Counted from the stretch's first letter, positions 47,169 to 59,329 are shown. The stretch is DNA of 64,000 nucleotides from Glossina fuscipes (GCF_014805625.2 NW_023998433.1:4266260-4330259); one strand, 5' to 3'. Notes: generated from the sequence alone by a model not told the origin. Made by a program: numbers and translations.

Positions 47169-48699
47169 TCACTCAATAAGTCGCTGGTCTGATATATACA
47201 TAGCAACTTTGTTGACAAATCCATATGATTGCTGAATAGTACCAACCATCAAACGATACATGTCAAAATTTCATGATATTTTGACAATTCGTTTAAAGAT
47301 TAGATTGGCTTTAGAGACCCCTGCTTTGTAATTTTCAAAACAATGGATAAAATAGAATTTTATACGTTGATTAAACATTGTTTTTGGATACAAAATACCG
47401 TACACTCTCGGCATAAAATTGTTTTGGGAAACTGATAAATGAAGTTGTATGAAATAGTGCACACCTTGAAAATAACAGAAGACACTATAGTCAAAATTTT
47501 GCATTAAAATTTGCCCATAAGGAAGCTACTAAACTTGAATCAAAAAGATCGCTAGCTAAGCAAACAGCTGACGGTAAAAGTACTCCAAGGCGACAGAAAA
47601 AAACAAAAATGCAGCTGGTATTTTGAGACATGCATGGTATTTTGCTCATCGCCTATCTTCAAAAAATAAGAAGATTACATTCTGTCGGGACCGAATCTTT
47701 TATACCCTTCACCGTTTCCTCAAAAAAATGCAAAAGAAGTAAAAGAACAAAATTCGCATGCTCTATAATATGAAGTGGGCTCAGTTGATTTGTTATATTT
47801 TCAAATTAAAAGTTTTTGTTGTAAAAGCATGTGTTCCAATTCCAATTCTTTAGCAAATTTGTACGCGATATCTTCATTCTCGCTAACGGAGAATGTTTAC
47901 CATAAATGCGTAAACTGACAAATGGATAGACGAACTGGCGGACATGTTTAAATGCGTTCAATATTTGAAGCTAGCCAAGCATTTATATACTTTATGGAGC
48001 TTGTGAACCTTGTTTCTGCGCCTTAAAAAACTATTGGAAAAACAATAAAATTTTGATACACTATAATAACGGGTAGGTGTGTTCAATTTTTTCCATTTGT
48101 GTGCACGAATGCTACAGCATCGCCCCATAGAATATGCGTTTAAATCTTTGCTTACTTATTTGCTATAGCTTGTGATTAATGATCAAAAAAACAATTTTTA
48201 TTCCTTTTAAAAAATAGAGGTATTCTCAGTTTACGTGATGCTCAATCAATAGCGAATATTAGTTGGCATTATTAGATCGATTGAGTACAGAAGTCAAGGA
48301 AAAAGGGCCACACAAGCAAAACGAAAAAGTGCTGTTTCACCACGGTACAAGTGAATGAAAACGATGGTTAAATTGAATTAATTACGGTCTTCGAATTGCT
48401 TCCCTTACCACCGTACCCTCCAGATCTGACTACCAGCTATTACTGGTTTATTGCAGCCTTCAAAAAAATATTCTAGAGAAAGATACTTAGCTCAAATGAA
48501 GAAGTTATTGCCGCAACGGAGGGTCGGTTTTGAAAGCAGAGACAAATCGTTCTGCTAACAAGGGCTAGAGAAGTTGGAAGATCATTAAATGAATGTATCC
48601 TCTTGAAGACGAGTATGTTGGCGAATAAAATTGATTTAAAAAAAAAAAAAAAAAAAAAAATGTTATATTCTCAGTTAGGCAGGCGACTTATTGAATGAT
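47169..48699 (+). mobile_element. Mariner element (irritans-like) with both ends and a foreign insertion
   Basis: Left end ATCACTCAATAAGTCGCTGG and, on the opposite strand, right end ATCATTCAATAAGTCGCCTG match at about 20 of 25 positions and resemble irritans-type mariner ends (TGATAAGTCCCCGGTCTGA). Inside, in order: an N-terminal part at 47342-47600 (MDKIEFYTLIK, KILH-NLPIRKLL) and a C-terminal part at about 48260-48630 (LSTEVKEKGPHKQNEKVLFH, a decayed PYSPDL block, SSNEEVIAATEG). Between them (about 47650-48240) sits unrelated repeat DNA of families E, B and C. The transposase core is missing. Confidence 0.75.
47660..48240 (+). repeat. Repeat DNA of families E, B and C nested in the mariner element
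   Basis: Begins with the family E hairpin ATTCTGTCGGGACCGAAT (47679-47696) and CTTTTATACCC. A family B fragment follows (GGCGGACATGTTTAAATGCG, TTTATATACTTTATGGAGC), then family C (CACTATAATAACGGGTAGG, TGCTACAGCATCG). The three families thus sit side by side here, suggesting they may be parts of one composite element. Confidence 0.5.
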
Positions 48700-49775
48700 A
48701 TGATGCTTGCAAAGATTATTATTTTAATTTCGAATTGCTAAACATTAAGAATTCCAATTAAAAAACAGTTTAGTCTTTAGAGAATCATTTTCTTAGTTAT
48801 TTGAAAAATAATAAAAGTCTTGAAAGTCTTTTAATTAAACCTATCGCTGAACTGTAATGACGTTATTCTTTCGTTTATAACGTCCAGAAATTTATAACCG
48901 AGAGTATATATATTCTTATTCTATTGTCCACGTTAATCTCTCTATTCTAAATACTTTTAATTGATTTGCACAAATCAAGCTCTAAAATTGACGTGATCTG
49001 TCCGGGTGAAAAAGTGAACTAAAACACTTTTACCTAATCACAAATAAGAATCATTTCATTTTTATTTGCCATTGATACTACTTATACCTTGGACGAAATT
49101 TGAAATTCCTATGAGACATTTTTCAGAAGATGTTTAGATGAGAACACAATAACGTAGTTCCAAACTATAAAGACTCTTTACTCTTTATTATATTTACAAT
49201 TTAAAAAAAAAAAATGTATTAAGCCGTTCGGTACGTTTGAAAAATATATTTGGAAATTGATGGAAACTTTTATCGAAATTAAAACTTGTTAATATTTTCC
49301 GAGCGAAATTCGAAAAACTGTGGATTAGAATGCTCGCAAGCATTGCAAGAAAGCATCGAAGTCGGTAGTGAATAAGAGAAAACATGTATTTTGTACACAT
49401 TCTGTCTCCGAGATGATAAAAACCTCTTTGAAATCTGTGAAGCAACATTCCTTGCTTTTTACGACGAGAGCCTGCCGTAAATGAAAGGTTAATTTGTTGC
49501 ACAGATTTTCAAAATTCAAGATGCTTCTCACTTTGATCCGCCAAGTCTATCAATTTGGGGCTTTAATACGGCTACATAATTCGGACATAAAGACAACGTC
49601 AATTTAAGTACGTAAAAATTTCAATTTAAAAATATACACAATAGTGAGCATGTCAGGCAAATATTTTCTATTGAAAGCCTGCACTGGGCCCGCAAATTTT
49701 TATCTGATACTTTTTGTAGCTTTATATGAACATGAAAAATGATTTGTCAGTTGTTGTCGTTCTTGCTCTATATGT
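48700..49775. other. Unassigned sequence
   Basis: Minus-strand frames at 49194-49531 overlap in two phases and have no recognisable domain. No gene supported. Confidence 0.5.
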
Positions 49776-50156
49776 ATGTTACTTATGATTTTTTTTCTAT
49801 TAATTATATTATTATTGTTTGTAGAAAATATATATGGAATGGAGGCATATATCATTGATAAAAAGCCTTTTCCCATATACTCGTTAGTTGATTTAAAAAG
49901 TTTTTTTATCGAAGATTGGGATATATATGAAATTTCACACGTTATTTTTAACGGTATGATCCATGGCGTAGCCCTAAATATAACAATAATACTACTGTGG
50001 AAAAAAACGAATGAGAGTGGCTTTTTTAAATATCCGCGCTATGATATCGATGTGTGTATTATTTTTGGTGCATTGGTACGACTGCTGCGAACCGATGCAC
50101 CATTCAATGAACATCATGAGATAGTCGAAGAGAAATCTCGTTCAGGAAGACTATAA
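49776..50156 (+). other. 126-codon open frame with hydrophobic start, running into a mariner fragment
   Basis: ATG at 49776. Residues 1-17 are a hydrophobic signal/anchor-like stretch (MLLMIFFLLIILLLFVE), followed by about 80 unrecognised residues. The last 16 or so (EIVEEKSRSGRL) are mariner transposase. The stop interrupts the usual SGRxSTSTTDEN motif. Probably a chance fusion of AT-rich DNA with a transposon remnant. Confidence 0.3.
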
Positions 50157-50275
50157 ACATCAACTACTGATGAAAATCTCAATAAGATCAAAAATTTTGC
50201 ACTTGTCAGCAACTTGCAAGAGTTTTGAATTTTTTTGAAAAATAACGTCGCGCAGAAATGTCAAAAGATGTGCTT
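50081..50275 (+). pseudogene. Mariner transposase N-terminal fragment
   Basis: EIVEEKSRSGRL, stop, TSTTDENLNKIKNFALVSNL. This is the mariner linker 'GREEVEDEPRSGRPSTSTxDENVxKI' with a nonsense codon. No TIRs found. Confidence 0.65.
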
Positions 50276-50529
50276 TGTATGAGTGATGTAAAAAACTTGG
50301 ATGTGTGCTTGTGACCTGTAAAAAGACTTAGCATTGTAGTGAATATATCGTGCTACAGATGAACCAAAAAAAAAAAACGTTGACAATATTAGCAAAAAAA
50401 AGTGTGTCCTGTTACCTGTTCAATACCACATCAATATCATAGCGCGGGCCGATTGTTTCCATTTTTTGACGTAAGGAGTAGAGTGTTTCGTAAACAATAT
50501 GGACAATTTCAGCCTTCTAACTTTAATAA

Positions 50530-50935
50530 TTTCCGAGTAACGGAGAAAAATCCAAAAACTTTTGTTAAAAAAACGGAGGTGTGTTCACTTTAGGATTCAC
50601 GGTAAGCTCCTTCTCTCACCAATTTGGCCCATTTTCAATACCAACCTGCGTGCAGAAATTTCCAATGCTTGTACCCAATTTGAAGTCAATATCTTCATTT
50701 TTAGGACCAGGAAAGTGCCAACAACACACACAACACAGACACACGGATGGCAGAAATAGCTTAATCACCTTAGAATTTCACGCTGATCAAGAAAATATGT
50801 ACTTTATAGGTCCTCCGAAGCTTCCTTTTGGATGTTACTCACATTATGTAAAAAAACAAACCCATCTTACAATGGAGGATATAAAATTTAGAAAAGAGGG
50901 AATATATGCAATAGGTCATAGGTGAATACGTATTA
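50530..50935 (+). repeat. Dispersed repeat family B, copy
   Basis: CCAATTTGGCCCATTTTCAA, TTGAAGTCAATATCTTCATT, TAGAATTTCACGCTGATCAA, TATGTACTTTATAGG, CCCATCTTACAATGGAGGAT. Same orientation as 34.9-35.2 kb. Frames at 50562-50925 are translations of the repeat. Confidence 0.6.
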
Positions 50936-51780
50936 TTTGACGGAAGACAATTTACTTTTTGCCTCCAGATCGCAGATAAGGCTATACTAGTTGCTATCAT
51001 ACCATGTCGTAGGTAGAAATAGCCTTCATGGTTTATGTCAATAGTTGGTCCCCGACTATTGCTTGGTCTATTGTTAGCATTCCTGAAATGTTCAATCTAT
51101 ACTTGCAAACGATTTCCATCGGTTATAATTCAGAAATTTTAATTATTTCACAGGAGAGTAATCTTATTTCATTGAAAGTTTCGGCTGCAGGTATAAAATT
51201 ATGGCACACATTGTTATGAACAATATTATGTAAACATTATTTAAAAAATAATAATCTCATCTGATCGCAATAACCAAAAACGAGGTGCTTGGTATATAAT
51301 TTTCTTGGGTGAAGGATGTCTGGAATTCGTCTTAAGACGTTGTTTTTGTATGAATGACTTTATTATTTACGTTTGGTTGGTTATAACAAAATATTTCATT
51401 GAAATGTTGGATGGTGTTAACAAATTAATTATTTGAAGTTTTTTTACAGGTCTAATTATTGTTGTTGTAGCTATTGCATTCGTTAATTATTGTTAAGCTA
51501 ACAGGTAAAAGAAAGGAAAGCTTTTTATATTAATATTAATAATAATAATAATAAAGAAACTTTTGATTATTTAAGTGACTTTATGGCATAAGCAGCTGCT
51601 TGTTTTTCCGTAGTTTAGGTTATGCGATTAAATTTCATTGTTTTAATCATTTCATTTAAAACTACCTTCTTTACAGTTTTCATTCGGTTCGAATATACCC
51701 TACTATACTATTGAATGTTTTTCTTTCTGCCCCCAAAAAATCCTTGAAACAAACTACTTTAAGATTTATTCATCATCCTA
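50936..51780. other. Unassigned sequence with an (ATA)n tract
   Basis: A short (AAT)n tract lies at 51526-51553. No gene recognised. Confidence 0.5.
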
Positions 51781-51784
51781 TTTA

Positions 51785-51875
51785 TCAGACACGCGCTCTC
51801 TCGTCCGCCCTCTCTCTCTTTCCCGTCGTGTTCCATCTCATTCTCGTTCACTAATTCGACTTGCACACATTTTTT
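51785..51875 (+). promoter_or_regulatory. CT-rich promoter-like tract
   Basis: CGCGCTCTCTCGTCCGCCCT followed by CTCTCTCTTTCCC and further pyrimidine-rich sequence. Such GAGA-factor-type (CT)n tracts are common near fly transcription starts. It stands out from the AT-rich surroundings and lies 110-200 bp upstream of the candidate start exon at 51989. Confidence 0.35.
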
Positions 51876-51988
51876 CTCTTATATATCTTTTACAAATTGT
51901 ACCGTCATTTTGCTTTTTTTTGGCAGTTTGATTTGATATTTTGCTGCAGACATCTGGGTTACCATCCTGGTTTTCAAACCATTACAAG

Positions 51989-52037
51989 ATGCTCGCCAAT
52001 ATTGACATTTTAAAAGCCAAAAATTTTGATTTAGATG
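51989..52037 (+). CDS. Candidate first coding exon of an unrecognised gene
   Basis: ATG then MLANIDILKAKNFDLD and one base, ending at donor G|GTAAGC. The frame is open upstream to an acceptor-like TTTGCTGCAG at about 51951. The phase (one base left over) matches the candidate exon at 53788. I do not recognise the protein. Confidence 0.3.
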
Positions 52038-53787
52038 GTAAGCAATTACTTAACTAAACATGTCGTAATGTCATTGATATAAATAAGTATGAAATCTGAA
52101 TCAACTTAACAGTAAGGTTGCATGTCAAGAGTTGAGCTATAATTTCACCGATCCACTGACAAAACCTATATAGTAATTATATAGTTAGCAGAACTAGTTT
52201 GCAATGTAATGTCCGATTGATGAAAGCACTCATTAAGAATAGCAAGTACAATCAGAGCTTTTCGATTTAAAGTATTTTACGCAGCATTTCAGTTGGTAAG
52301 ACCAATATCATAATAAGTATAAACATATGCTTCATAAGCCTTTTGGGTTGCGCAGTGGTTCATAGTCTTCAATAATAATCTGTTTGATATTAAAGAAAGT
52401 TGAATGCCTAAGTTGCTATGTAATATTCTATACACTGATAGTTAATTATATGTTGTTGTCTATAATATTATAATATGAAGTCGGATATATAGGAATACTT
52501 TATTGTTCGTCAATATGATATATAGTACATGACAAAATTTGACATCGTTTTTAATCAGGGAAGGATATTTAAAAAATAAGTTTTGAAAGGAGTAACACGT
52601 TAGGTGCCGTAAGTTTAAACGATATTTACGTAATAATAGTTTTTTATCGCACTACATTAGATTTCATAGCAATATCTAAAGATCTTCTTTTGTTTATAGT
52701 TAATGTTTTTAAGGCAAGAAATAAAATTCTGGTAGTCCATAAGTTACGATAGTATCCTGGCATCTCTGAATCCGTGCGTTCGCTTATGCCCGACTGGCGT
52801 TTTATTGATGCTCTCACAAATTTCACATCAAACTCTCTTTTTCATTATATTCTCTGACTTAAATAACATCTTCTTTGTCTCCCTTTATAAAATTTTTTAT
52901 GGTGGTTTCGTGACGAACTCTAAATTGCACACAAATTTGTTAGATGAGTTTTACAATAACGTTTTTTTCCAATTTTAAATATACATTTGATGTATAAATA
53001 GTAAGACTTATTTACTTTTTAATAAAAAATTTATTGTCGGAAAAATTAAAACACTTCTTTTTCTCTATTTTCACTTTATAGTTATTTCTTATTCGATATT
53101 TAGTTAATTTTTTTTTTTTTGGCTAAAAAATGCACATTGGCATCCCAATGTTTACTATTTTTCCCAACTTTCTCCCGTTCTCACATTAAGTCTTTCATAC
53201 GGTGGTGGCAAAAGAAGGACGGTGCTTGAAATTAGCTTTCAATTATCTTGTTGAAACTTAGTCACTTTTTGCACAATTTTAAAAAATAGTTTTTCAGAGT
53301 GTTTCAGAAAATTGTTTTTAATAGTCGTTAAAAATTTTCCGCCTCAACATTGTACGTCACTCTTCTAAAACCAACAACGCATTTATAACTAAATGATGTT
53401 CTCTTACTCATGGGCCTACTCTTTTTACAATACAACATACAAACAACACACACATCTACAGAACACAAAACGGAACACACATATCTACTCACTCAAAGAA
53501 CAATCATGCAATTTTTCAAAAAATTTTCTTATTTTGTTGTTTTTCATTTCATTTATTAGTTAAATCAATACAAAGTCTGACAATATTTTTATCTAAGTTT
53601 TATTCACCTTTTTCTTGTTTTTGTTCTTTTTTATTTTTGTTAGATTTTTAATTATTTTCTCACTAGTTTTTTTTTTTAAATCATTGTATATGTATTCGTT
53701 TAGCACCTTTTTTTTTGTTTCTTATTTATTGCCATAAAGAAATTTTTTTATTTTTTTTTAACCATACTTATTCTCCGTTCGTTACAG
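52038..53787 (+). other. Candidate intron / unassigned sequence
   Basis: AT-rich with many T runs. If the flanking exons are real this is their 1.75-kb intron. No other gene seen. Confidence 0.35.
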
Positions 53788-53897
53788 CAGCGGCACCATT
53801 GCAACAAAACATTACCGAAAAATCGAACTATTATTTGAATGCATACTTAATACCATTATCGGTTGTTCTCAATAATTTTTTTTTGATAATCATTTAA
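53788..53897 (+). CDS. Candidate second coding exon of an unrecognised gene
   Basis: Follows a good acceptor (TTCTCCGTTCGTTACAG). In the phase supplied by 51989-52037 it reads AAAPLQQNITEKSNYYLNAY and continues to a stop at 53897. The last dozen residues come from T-rich sequence, so the real exon may end earlier or the coding call may be wrong. Confidence 0.25.
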
Positions 53898-54308
53898 TTT
53901 ATCAATTTAATTAATATTTTTTATTTTATTATTCATTATTTAATTTATTTATTTATTTCATTTTTTTACGAATAGAAATTTTCGCAAAAAAGCACAACGA
54001 TGCAACAACAGCTTCAAAGTGACAATAGTGGGAATAAAAGTGCATACTTATACAATAACGTTAACGCTCAATTATTTATTTTGTAAAAAACAGACATGGC
54101 AATAAAATCTTCGGTTGTTGGCTTGTTAAATAGCAGAAGAAAAAGATGACACAAAACATATCTGTAATTATAGAACTGAAGCGTCTGATTCTTAAACATA
54201 TGATTAAGTAAATTTCTTTAATTATTTTTCAATAAACGTGATTAAAGCATTTCAAAGTGAAAGCAAAAATAATTATTATTATTTATTTCGAGAAAGGAGT
54301 GAAAATTT
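53898..54308. other. Unassigned AT-rich sequence before the assembly gap
   Basis: Nothing recognisable. Confidence 0.5.
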
Positions 54309-54408
54309 NNNNNNNNNNNNNNNNNNNNNNNNNNNNNNNNNNNNNNNNNNNNNNNNNNNNNNNNNNNNNNNNNNNNNNNNNNNNNNNNNNNNNNNNNNNN
54401 NNNNNNNN
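54309..54408. other. Assembly gap (100 N)
   Basis: Exactly one hundred N, the conventional placeholder for a scaffold join; true size unknown. Open frames drawn across it are meaningless. Confidence 0.99.
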
Positions 54409-54454
54409 AAAATTTCTATAATTTTTATATAGCTTTAGTATTATAATATTCATA

Positions 54455-54827
54455 ATGGTGGGTGGAAAAACGTGCATAATATGCAAATATTAAAAGGGTA
54501 AATCAGTTGAAAACAGATGTGCGTTTCAAATCCCTGCAAGCAAATTACAAAATTGGCTTACCATATTAAATGTCCCAAATGATAAAAATTCTTATTATAA
54601 ATGGGATAAGCATTTTTATCAGGATACAAAGAATCCCGATAATATTTGATTTAAAGCGGCGTTGGCCACAGAGACTGTCCCAACCCTTCACCTAAGTATA
54701 TATGGAATGATGGATGAGATGGACGACAATATCTCATCAACATCAAAATGCATAAGAAGAAGCTTGCATTATAATAGCCTAAATATATCAGAAATCCAAA
54801 TCAGTTTCCGAAAGACGGAAACAAAAT
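54455..54827 (+). pseudogene. Broken THAP-type zinc-finger reading frame
   Basis: From the ATG at 54455 one frame reads MVGGKTCIICKY, stop, KGKSVENRCAFQIPASKLQN, then WLTILNVPNDK, KWDKHF, a TGA, FKAALATETVPTLHLS, and continues to a TAG. This fits the THAP C2CH layout (C-x2-C, then a conserved W, then C-x2-H-F, then xAVPTL), except that the third cysteine is not visible (W at that place). THAP domains occur at the N terminus of P-element-type transposases and of host regulators. Two nonsense codons in one continuous frame point to a decayed gene or a transposase fossil. The assembly gap lies 46 bp upstream. Confidence 0.55.
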
Positions 54828-56699
54828 AGGAGATAATACAATTGTAAGTAATGGCTACATTCAGTACATATAAAAAATTATGCAAATATTACATCATTAC
54901 GTCAAGGCAAAACCGACAGTCTGCATAGCAATAAGTTATTTTGTATTGAAAATTTTTGCTTTAGCACTTTATTAGAGGAAAGAATATATAATATTAGATT
55001 GGAAAATTAATTGTTTTATTATATTATTTCTTATATTTGTATCTTTAATAATATTAATTAGGATTATATTAGCTTTCGATTAGTTTTTATGTACATTTTT
55101 TTTCCTTTAAATTATTTAGGAGATAAGAAATGAAGGATATTTAAAAAAAATTAAAAAAGTGTAATGGGATTACTACTTATACGAGTTGTAGGGATTACAT
55201 AATCTTTAATAATTTTTTAAAACTATTAACTTCAATTTGTATTATTTCCTAAGGCAACTTTTTTTTGTTTTGTATATGCAATTCAAAAACAATACAACAA
55301 CAAAATACACACAGTACGATCTTTATTGCAAAAATTCACAATTTTTTTTCAATTTTTACATAAGCCAATTTTACTGTCAGAATAAAATTTTCGTCTCAAT
55401 AAAATTTGGGCTTGCAGAAGAAATGTGCAGCAAAGTAAATTGTGCTCAGAGAAATACAATTTTACTCTTAGCAAAAAGGCACTTAGGGCTTTTCATAAAA
55501 AATGTACAAAGTGTACAGCTATGAGAAATAGAATTTTATACGAATTTGTTTTTAGCTTTCGAAAAGCTTGACAGAGTTGCCGCTATCCATAAATAACAAA
55601 AATTTCTGAGAATATTTAGAGTTGCATTAAACCTCTAAAAATTATAATTTTAGTATTACAGATCATCAAAGTGTAAATTTTATTCATTTGACGTTTAGTA
55701 AAATGTAAATTTTGTTGACAATTAATATATGCGACAAATGAAAATTGTATTTTTTAAATTTTATAATGCACTTTTGCATGAAGTGATTGATGATATGTGC
55801 TTAATTTCGTTATTTAATCAATGGTGTTATACAGACATCTGTTTTAAATTGATAATGTTTTATTACTTTTTAATATATAAAAGAACAAGCTCCACTAATA
55901 TAAAAAATATTCGAAAATAGGGGAAAAAGTATTTCCGATTTGAGTTTGTTTAAAAAAATATATGATATTTAAACACAAAAGTACTCACTCTCGTTTAGCT
56001 AAAGTAATCATCACCTATAACAATTTATTCCATCAGAGTTCTATTTTCATATTTCTTTCCTAACAATTGCCCGGAATTTTGAAAACTTTTTCATTTAACG
56101 TTCAAAATATGGAAACCTTACGGAAAATTCGTATAAAATTGTGGAACTTTCAATAATATAACAATAAACAAAATAAAAAATTGAAATGCATATTTTTTCC
56201 GTTAATATATTTAGGAAAAGAAATTATATTCATGCTTTCATTGATTCACAGTGTCCGCCTGGCCATGTGGTCGGTATACGTTCTACTGTTCTTTATGAGA
56301 AAGCTTTTTTATTCAGTAACTATATATAAATATTGTATTTGTTTTAAAATCATTTCTGTTTTTTCATAACTTCATTCTGTTTTCTCAATAAAACAAAAAA
56401 GGTATGTCGTTCTTTTGCATCCCATTTCGCATAGCCCAAAGATTTTTAATTAAATATAAAACATCTGTTTTACATTTTTGTTTTCTCAATTATCCTCACA
56501 TTTTAACAATCTTGTGTTTAGCTATAATTGATGTAAAATGTTGGCATCTTAACCTATCTCTATTTACAAATAAGCTGATCGGATATATTCACTTAGCGGT
56601 AAAGCTCTTCAAGACCGGTAAATCCGCTCTTTTTGCTAAAGATTGGGAGAACTTCGTCGAATTGTTACCAGCGTGGTGTTTATGTGAAAAATAGTGAAG
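54828..56699. other. Unassigned AT-rich sequence
   Basis: No gene supported; frames at 55237-55524 and 56181-56694 have no recognisable domain. Confidence 0.5.
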
Positions 56700-56895
56700 G
56701 GAGACTATATTTATATATTATTATTAATATTATTATTAATTTCGCCAGAGAAATAAATTCTAAGACTAAACTTTTAAAAGCACTAGCATCTAAAGCCTAT
56801 CGGCTTTTATATTAAAAACTCTACCGCACTTGAGATTCGAACCCACGACCATTGACTTGCTAGTCGAGATTCCTCGCCTTCGGCTACTCAGGCGG
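56700..56895 (-). mobile_element. tRNA-derived SINE-like element, copy 2
   Basis: The minus strand carries a tRNA-like head (56894-56818) with A-box-like TGAGTAGCCGAAGGCG and B box GGTTCGAATCT (complement of 56833-56843). The body GGTAGAGTTTTTAAT and an AT-rich tail with (ATT)n at 56710-56740 follow. Head and body align with 11880-12021 (shared GAGTTTT-AAT and TCTCAAGYGCGRTAGAG). Two independent copies with different flanks support a dispersed polymerase III retroposon. Confidence 0.6.
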
Positions 56896-56999
56896 ATTTA
56901 TATTTATATAATATATCCCAAATGTGCTGGATAAGTTTGGTATCAAATTTTGGCTAGCATCTGTTCGTTTCAGTTCCTTTTAACAATATTTAGTTATCA

Positions 57000-57245
57000 C
57001 CTTTGATATTCCATAAACTGTGAAGATTATTTTTTTGTATTTTTCGTTTCTATTTTAGATGTACTAATATTTCAGTTATAAGCCTCATTGCATTTGCATT
57101 GCATTCCTCGTTACTCAAACTACAGCAGATATACTGGCAAAAATTTGACAGATTATTGTATAGACGATGCTGTAGTACGTCTGCAAAAATTGACCACGTG
57201 TTTGCAATAGTATAGTGTATCAATATTTTGTTTTTGTATCTGAGT
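57000..57245 (-). repeat. Composite repeat C+B, inverted copy
   Basis: Reverse complement of the family C part at 34735-34865 (GATACACTATACTATTG, ACGTGGTCAATTTTTGCAGA, CTGCTGTAGTTTGAGTAA), about 80 percent identical by eye, ending in the start of family B. Confidence 0.6.
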
Positions 57246-59329
57246 GCATCTGAAAAAATAAAATGTTGCCACAATTAATTCGTGCAAATGTTAAACAATT
57301 AATTAAAATATGTGTTTTATTTTCCATAGCTTTTTCATGAGGAGAGGCTTGCTGCGGAGCAGGCATAAATGTACCTTTGTTACCTCGATCGCGTGGAATT
57401 ACTGAAGAATTACAGTCCTGGAACTTCCAAATTTAACTGAAATTTTTTTGATTTTCAAATCCCAATGCAGAAAGTAAAAATGAAATGAGAAAGTTGAAGT
57501 ATTATTTTATTGTATTATTATAGTATTTTTTTTTCATTGGCACGATTGGAGGGTCTTTTTTGTACTAGATGACGTAGCAGACCAAATCGTGAGGAGAACA
57601 TGGTTCATTGTGTTTATGTAATTGATCAGCTTACTAGCGTGACAAAATTATCGGTTATGTCAGGAATAAAGGAAGAAGTAACTTTGTGTCTTAATTTCCT
57701 CCGTAGTTTAAGTGTAATAGTGTTCTGTGTAGGTTCTAATAGCTAGTTTTGGTAGTGAAAAGAGCAAGTAAAGTGATTGCTCTACAGAGAGTAATCTCTA
57801 GTAATTTAATCAATGCGTGCCGCTAAAGCCTCGTCGCTAATGAGAGAATAATAACAGCACGGTAGAGATAGACATCATTATCATTTGACATGCCCTGAAC
57901 AGAAAACGTATCGGCAAATTAATCAACTGCCCTGGTCGTAGAAATTTGTTTCTTGCAATATATTCGAGACAAGTGCAAGAGTTCGTTGTTTTGTTGTATG
58001 TTTTCCAATAAAAATAATTGTTGTTCACTTGAAAAGTTCCCGCCTAAGTTTGTCAAAAATAAAGCAACATCTTTTATGTGTTAATTGTAGCGTAGCCAAA
58101 GAAAGTGTATGCCATACATTTTTTTTTTTTTTTAATATTTTTTGCAACAAATTAAACACAATCAATGTACTTTTAGTGCCAATTTGGAAGCAATATATGT
58201 TTACATATACACAAACTCAGCGAACTTGCTGTTTATTATGGGATTAACTGTTAATGAAATTGAGTTCGAGTTTTAGTACTGTTCCACTTGAGTGTTGACA
58301 CGTTTACGTGTTTGTACGCCTTTAGATAAATCATTAGGAACAATAACATGACCACTAAGCAAATGAACCCTCGTGCAGCACATGCAATTACATGAAAAGG
58401 CAAAGGCAAGTGACAGAACGCTCGGAATGTCAGAAATTCATTGAATGGTAAGATAGCATTTCAATCAATAAATTGCGTTGTCAGAAGTCAATTGTATGGA
58501 ATTTATAATTTCTCATTTAACAAGGAACTCGTTGCTAAAATTTAAGCACACATAGCCACTCATACAATGTTAGTTTAACATCATATAATGATGATAGAAA
58601 ATTAGAAATTCCTTAGCTTATATATATATATATCTTAGCACTAAATAGAAGAGCATACCAAACCATAACCTACTTCAAATGCTTGATTAAGGGGCGGTAC
58701 ATAATTAAATCTCAAGAGAGCAAAGAAAAGAAAAATATTTAATACTAAGGGTCACGAAACATCAATATTGTTTACAGCATGTTTTTATAAGGTAGATTTG
58801 CTATTCCGTTCGTAAGAATGTTAAATACGTGTCAGAGACCAATACATCTACATTTTTGCGTACGCTCTTTTGCTCATGTTACAATCGTGTCTGGTTCTGA
58901 ATTATAAAATTGAAAATCTTTTAAATGTCGAATTATGTTGTTGAAATTTTATTAGCAGAAGCTCTCATAAACACCCAGGAAGAACTTTTTTGGATGTCTG
59001 ACAAAGCCTTTTCAAATTTAAAACATACAAATAATTTACGCCTTTTTGGGAGTCTCTCATACTCGCTATCTCAAACTAATACGTTGTTGACTAATTTCAT
59101 TCGACTTAAAAAACTTACGTTCTAGATTTTAGACCACAAGCGCTATGGTCATATTTTTCTCTTTGTGCAAAAAAATTTTGCAATTTCTTCTTCTCTGTTT
59201 TATACATTTTTAAAAGCGTTCAAATTTATTAAAATATATTGAACTTTTTGTGTGTTTATTGCTAAAAGTGATCATCGCGGATACCGTACGTGTTTCCATT
59301 AAATCCAAAAAAAAAAAGAAAAGTTGAAA
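57246..59329. other. Unassigned sequence
   Basis: No gene recognised. An (AT)n tract lies at 58619-58631. Short frames at 57837-58028, 58029-58247 and 58925-59125 have no recognisable domain. Confidence 0.5.

Noticed and set aside
54238..54486. Open frames crossing the N run
   Set aside because: They exist only because N codons are read through.
56818..56894. Functional tRNA gene
   Set aside because: The B box is good but the acceptor and anticodon stems do not pair convincingly, and a second diverged copy shares flanking non-tRNA sequence, which fits a SINE.
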